Shown piece by piece: positions 7,014 to 8,155 of a stretch of 8,155 nt of DNA (position 1 is the first letter of the stretch; every line of letters begins with the position of its first letter). Origin of the DNA: Verrucomicrobiota bacterium (GTDB lineage Bacteria > Verrucomicrobiota > Verrucomicrobiia > Chthoniobacterales > UBA10450). The stretch spans positions 616-8,770 of the forward strand of contig QHQV01000040.1 in NCBI GenBank assembly GCA_003219945.1, given 5' to 3'. Made by a program: the position numbers and the translations under genes. The notes beneath the pieces are model-generated. The model was not told the origin of the DNA, made no database searches, and was given only the letters and a program-made list of their open reading frames with translations.

Positions 7014-7123
7014 GCGTTCGGTGCCGTCTTGAGACGCGCGTCAGTACACCATCATGGCTATATACGACATCGATTTAAAGGGCTCTAGCGGAAAATTTCT
7101 CTGACTGCCAGCAAAACTCAAAC

Positions 7124-7210
7124 TCACCACTCTTTGAACTCGCCTTTGGTGGCCTGTGTACTTCGATAGACCGCGCCAGTCACATCATATTACGTAGAGG
7201 TATCGTGGCG
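7124..7210 (-). repeat. Copy B of the tail-coding repeat, at the 3' end of the membrane-protein gene
   Basis: Read on the minus strand from 7210 it gives RHDTST-stop-YDVTGAV...KGEFKEW-stop. This lines up with copy A (RSCDAVIRIYDEACKLIE...KGKFKNYD) if a few single-base insertions and a 3-base deletion in B are allowed. On the plus strand 7132-7146 matches 7569-7583 of copy A at 13 of 15 bases, and a second block (about 7155-7166) matches at 10 of 12. The stop codon of the membrane-protein gene (7192-7190) lies inside this copy, so its last codons RHDTST come from the repeat. Confidence 0.6.
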
Positions 7211-7564
7211 AACTTTGGCTAAATCGAGAAGGTCTCGTAGGACCAACAAAAATACCAGATAAGCGAGTCCAGAAATATAGTAAATGAGGAATATCTTAAG
7301 AAATTGGCCAACTTCGTACAACCTTCTTATTTGGTAAGGCAACTGATCGGAGAGGGCATATTTCCGGATGTTCGGCAACTCGTGGTAAATTGACTTTATG
7401 CTGCCATTGAGATCACCAACCTTTATCGCGAGAACAAGGAAGCCGCCCATCGCTAGAACTGGGAGGGTGAAGATGAACATCACGCGATAGGCGCCAGGGT
7501 ATTTGTATGCGACGAATGCGAGGCCCGATGCGACAACGATAATCAGCAGGTCAAGGCGGGTCAT
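7190..7564 (-). CDS. Small hypothetical membrane protein
   Basis: I do not recognise this family. From ATG 7564 it is 124 residues; a TTG at 7600 would add 12 residues, but that stretch lies within repeat copy A read in another frame, so ATG is preferred. No Shine-Dalgarno precedes either. With the ATG as residue 1, hydrophobic helices run about 5-22, 27-48 and 87-110, separated by a charged soluble segment (about 51-84) with VGDLNGSIKSIYHELPNIRKY. The topology suggests three membrane spans. The final residues RHDTST derive from repeat copy B. G+C over 7201-7380 is 75 of 180 bases (42%), against roughly 55% in a sampled line of the desaturase gene, so the gene is likely acquired. It is bounded on both sides by copies of the same repeat. 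Confidence 0.6.
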   Translation of the reverse strand: MTRLDLLIIVVASGLAFVAYKYPGAYRVMFIFTLPVLAMGGFLVLAIKVGDLNGSIKSIYHELPNIRKYALSDQLPYQIRRLYEVGQFLKIFLIYYISGLAYLVFLLVLRDLLDLAKVRHDTST

Positions 7565-7655
7565 AGTTCTTAAACTTGCCTTTGTGTCTGTGTAGTTCAA
7601 TCAATTTGCAAGCTTCATCGTAAATGCGGATCACAGCATCACATGAACGGCTGCG
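7551..7655 (-). repeat. Copy A of the tail-coding repeat
   Basis: On the minus strand this copy reads SRSCDAVIRIYDEACKLIE then LHRHKGKFKNYDPP and a stop at 7553-7551. The frame is open from 7688 but has no ATG. Its 3' part (7561-7598) is clearly similar to copy B (7124-7166). The pattern resembles, from memory and unverified, a short peptide (VIRVYDxxGNVIExHEHxGxFKE) that recurs at the ends of small hypothetical proteins in Verrucomicrobia. The copy ends essentially on the ATG of the membrane-protein gene (7564-7562). Confidence 0.6.
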
Positions 7656-7834
7656 ATGCAACGCGTAGTGGCACGACCGGTTGCTGCCTCAACGAGACAC
7701 TGGATTCTGAGCGCCGGTTCTGTGTCAGTGACCGAAACGCCATCCAACTTGCGGAAGTGATGCGACAGGGCGCTGACAATTTGCGCGGTTTCGCCGGTGT
7801 TGCCCTGCACTGTAATGGTGACGCGAATCGGCGG
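7631..7834 (-). pseudogene. 5'-truncated fragment of an unidentified protein gene
   Basis: An open frame of 67 codons on the minus strand starts directly after a TAG (7837-7835) and ends at TGA (7633-7631). It has no ATG; the first usable start would be a GTG at codon 9. The residues look genuinely coding: VTITVQGNTGETAQIVSALS, then HHFRKLDGVSVTDTEPALRI, with an alternating strand/helix pattern of a small alpha-beta domain. After codon about 50 the frame becomes less protein-like (ATGRATTRCIAAVHVML) and overlaps repeat copy A in another frame, consistent with a frameshift between gene body and tail. The family is not recognised. It is divergent from the lipoprotein gene, whose ATG is 49 bases away, leaving no room for a normal N-terminus or signal sequence. 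Confidence 0.5.
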
Positions 7835-7883
7835 CTACAACGTTGAAGCGCAACTTACCAGTCCGGCACGAAGTTAAATTGGT

Positions 7884-8155
7884 ATGAAATTTCTCCGGAT
7901 TTGTGCAGCGGCGCTCGCCGTTGCCTGCTTAATTTGCGGTTGCGCCACGCGCCCCATCATCGTCGGCCAAGTGCGGCCGCCGATCAACCCCGAGGCAGTG
8001 CGCGTCTACCGAGCGCCGCCGCGGCATTTTGAGCGGATAGCGATCATCGATTCCCCGGCGGGGACGAGCTGGATCTTTCCTGATCGGCCTTCCATAGAGC
8101 TGGGCATCTCCCGCTTGCGGGAGCAAGCGGCTGCGCTTGGCGCAAACGGCATTTT
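7884..8155 (+). CDS. Small envelope lipoprotein, N-terminal part (runs off the edge)
   Basis: Ninety codons from ATG 7884 are open to the window edge. Residues 1-19 are a lipoprotein signal (MKFLR, then a hydrophobic core) ending in LICG with the lipid-accepting cysteine C20, followed by ATRP, so the mature protein should be anchored in the outer membrane. The mature part has the pattern GQVRPPINPEAVRVY, then PPRHFERIAIIDS, then a helix with ISRLREQAAALGANGI. This resembles, from memory, a family of small uncharacterised envelope lipoproteins with a compact alpha-beta domain whose signature is the RLREQAAALGANG helix. The function is unknown. No Shine-Dalgarno is evident. It is divergent from the broken gene fragment on the other strand. 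Alternative starts are unlikely, since this ATG gives a complete lipoprotein signal. Confidence 0.75.
   Translation, partial: MKFLRICAAALAVACLICGCATRPIIVGQVRPPINPEAVRVYRAPPRHFERIAIIDSPAGTSWIFPDRPSIELGISRLREQAAALGANGI

Larger units (their letters stand above)
6619..7123. other. Gene-poor leader and eroded region
   Basis: No intact gene of ordinary size is supported here. The first part is the upstream region of the protease gene, with an A/T hairpin at 6663-6681. The rest has many stops on the plus strand. On the minus strand there is a 60-codon open stretch without a start (6996-6814), a perfect 19-bp palindrome (6946-6964) and a possible partial repeat copy (6960-7013). A 15-codon plus-strand frame (6752-6799) has a good AAGGA 5 bases ahead of its ATG. 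The stretch reads as decayed accessory DNA. Confidence 0.5.

Noticed and set aside
7551..7688. Repeat copy A as an intact small gene
   Set aside because: The frame has no ATG, the nearest TTG/GTG starts lack a ribosome-binding site, and its end overlaps the membrane-protein start; a decayed repeat copy fits better.
6960..7834. Chromosomal integron cassette array with attC sites
   Set aside because: The same-strand gene-repeat order is suggestive, but no paired GTTRRRY/RYYYAAC cores or long imperfect palindromes were seen in the copies, and no integrase gene is in the window.
7643..7846. 67-codon plus-strand frame with an ATG
   Set aside because: It is antisense to the fragment at 7834-7631, whose translation is much more protein-like; the plus-strand product is unordered and Cys/Arg-rich.

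Overview
The window looks like chromosomal DNA of a soil bacterium, most likely in or near the Verrucomicrobia (Spartobacteria type). The signs are: a secreted protein of regular 60-residue 'delta-60' units ending in a Pro-Thr then Arg-Pro tail, start codons that mostly lack a Shine-Dalgarno sequence, and a short recurring peptide-coding repeat that I associate from memory with that group. The taxonomic call is inference. No RNA genes, insertion sequences or CRISPR arrays were seen.

Region 1 (1-3440, all minus strand, read right to left) is a compact three-gene lipid operon. It encodes an MMPL/RND-type lipid exporter (3440-1284), a desaturase that closely resembles eukaryotic sphingolipid delta-4 (dihydroceramide) desaturase (1250-222), and the first 73 residues of a probable fatty-acid hydroxylase that runs off the left edge (219-1). 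Gaps are 33 and 2 bases. Together they suggest a bacterium that desaturates, hydroxylates and exports a sphingolipid-like or other long-chain lipid.

Region 2 (3441-6618) holds two exported proteins in convergent genes. On the plus strand is the delta-60 repeat protein (3648-5198), divergent from the lipid operon. On the minus strand is a secreted trypsin-fold serine protease with a complete His-Asp-Ser triad and a small C-terminal domain (6618-5560). The 361 bases between them hold no convincing gene.

Region 3 (6619-7883) is accessory and eroded. It has one intact small membrane-protein gene (7564-7190, minus) of clearly lower G+C. This gene is bounded on both sides by diverged same-orientation copies of a roughly 90-105 bp repeat (A at 7551-7655, B at 7124-7210), and a third, partial copy (C) may lie at 6960-7013. 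The upstream copy follows a broken gene fragment (7834-7631). The layout therefore reads as [gene body]-[repeat tail] units in a row, all on the minus strand. A perfect 19-bp palindrome (6946-6964) lies where copy C breaks off.

Region 4 (7884-8155, plus) is the start of a small outer-envelope lipoprotein gene that runs off the right edge.

The points most worth following are the sphingolipid-desaturase operon and the repeat-tail array.
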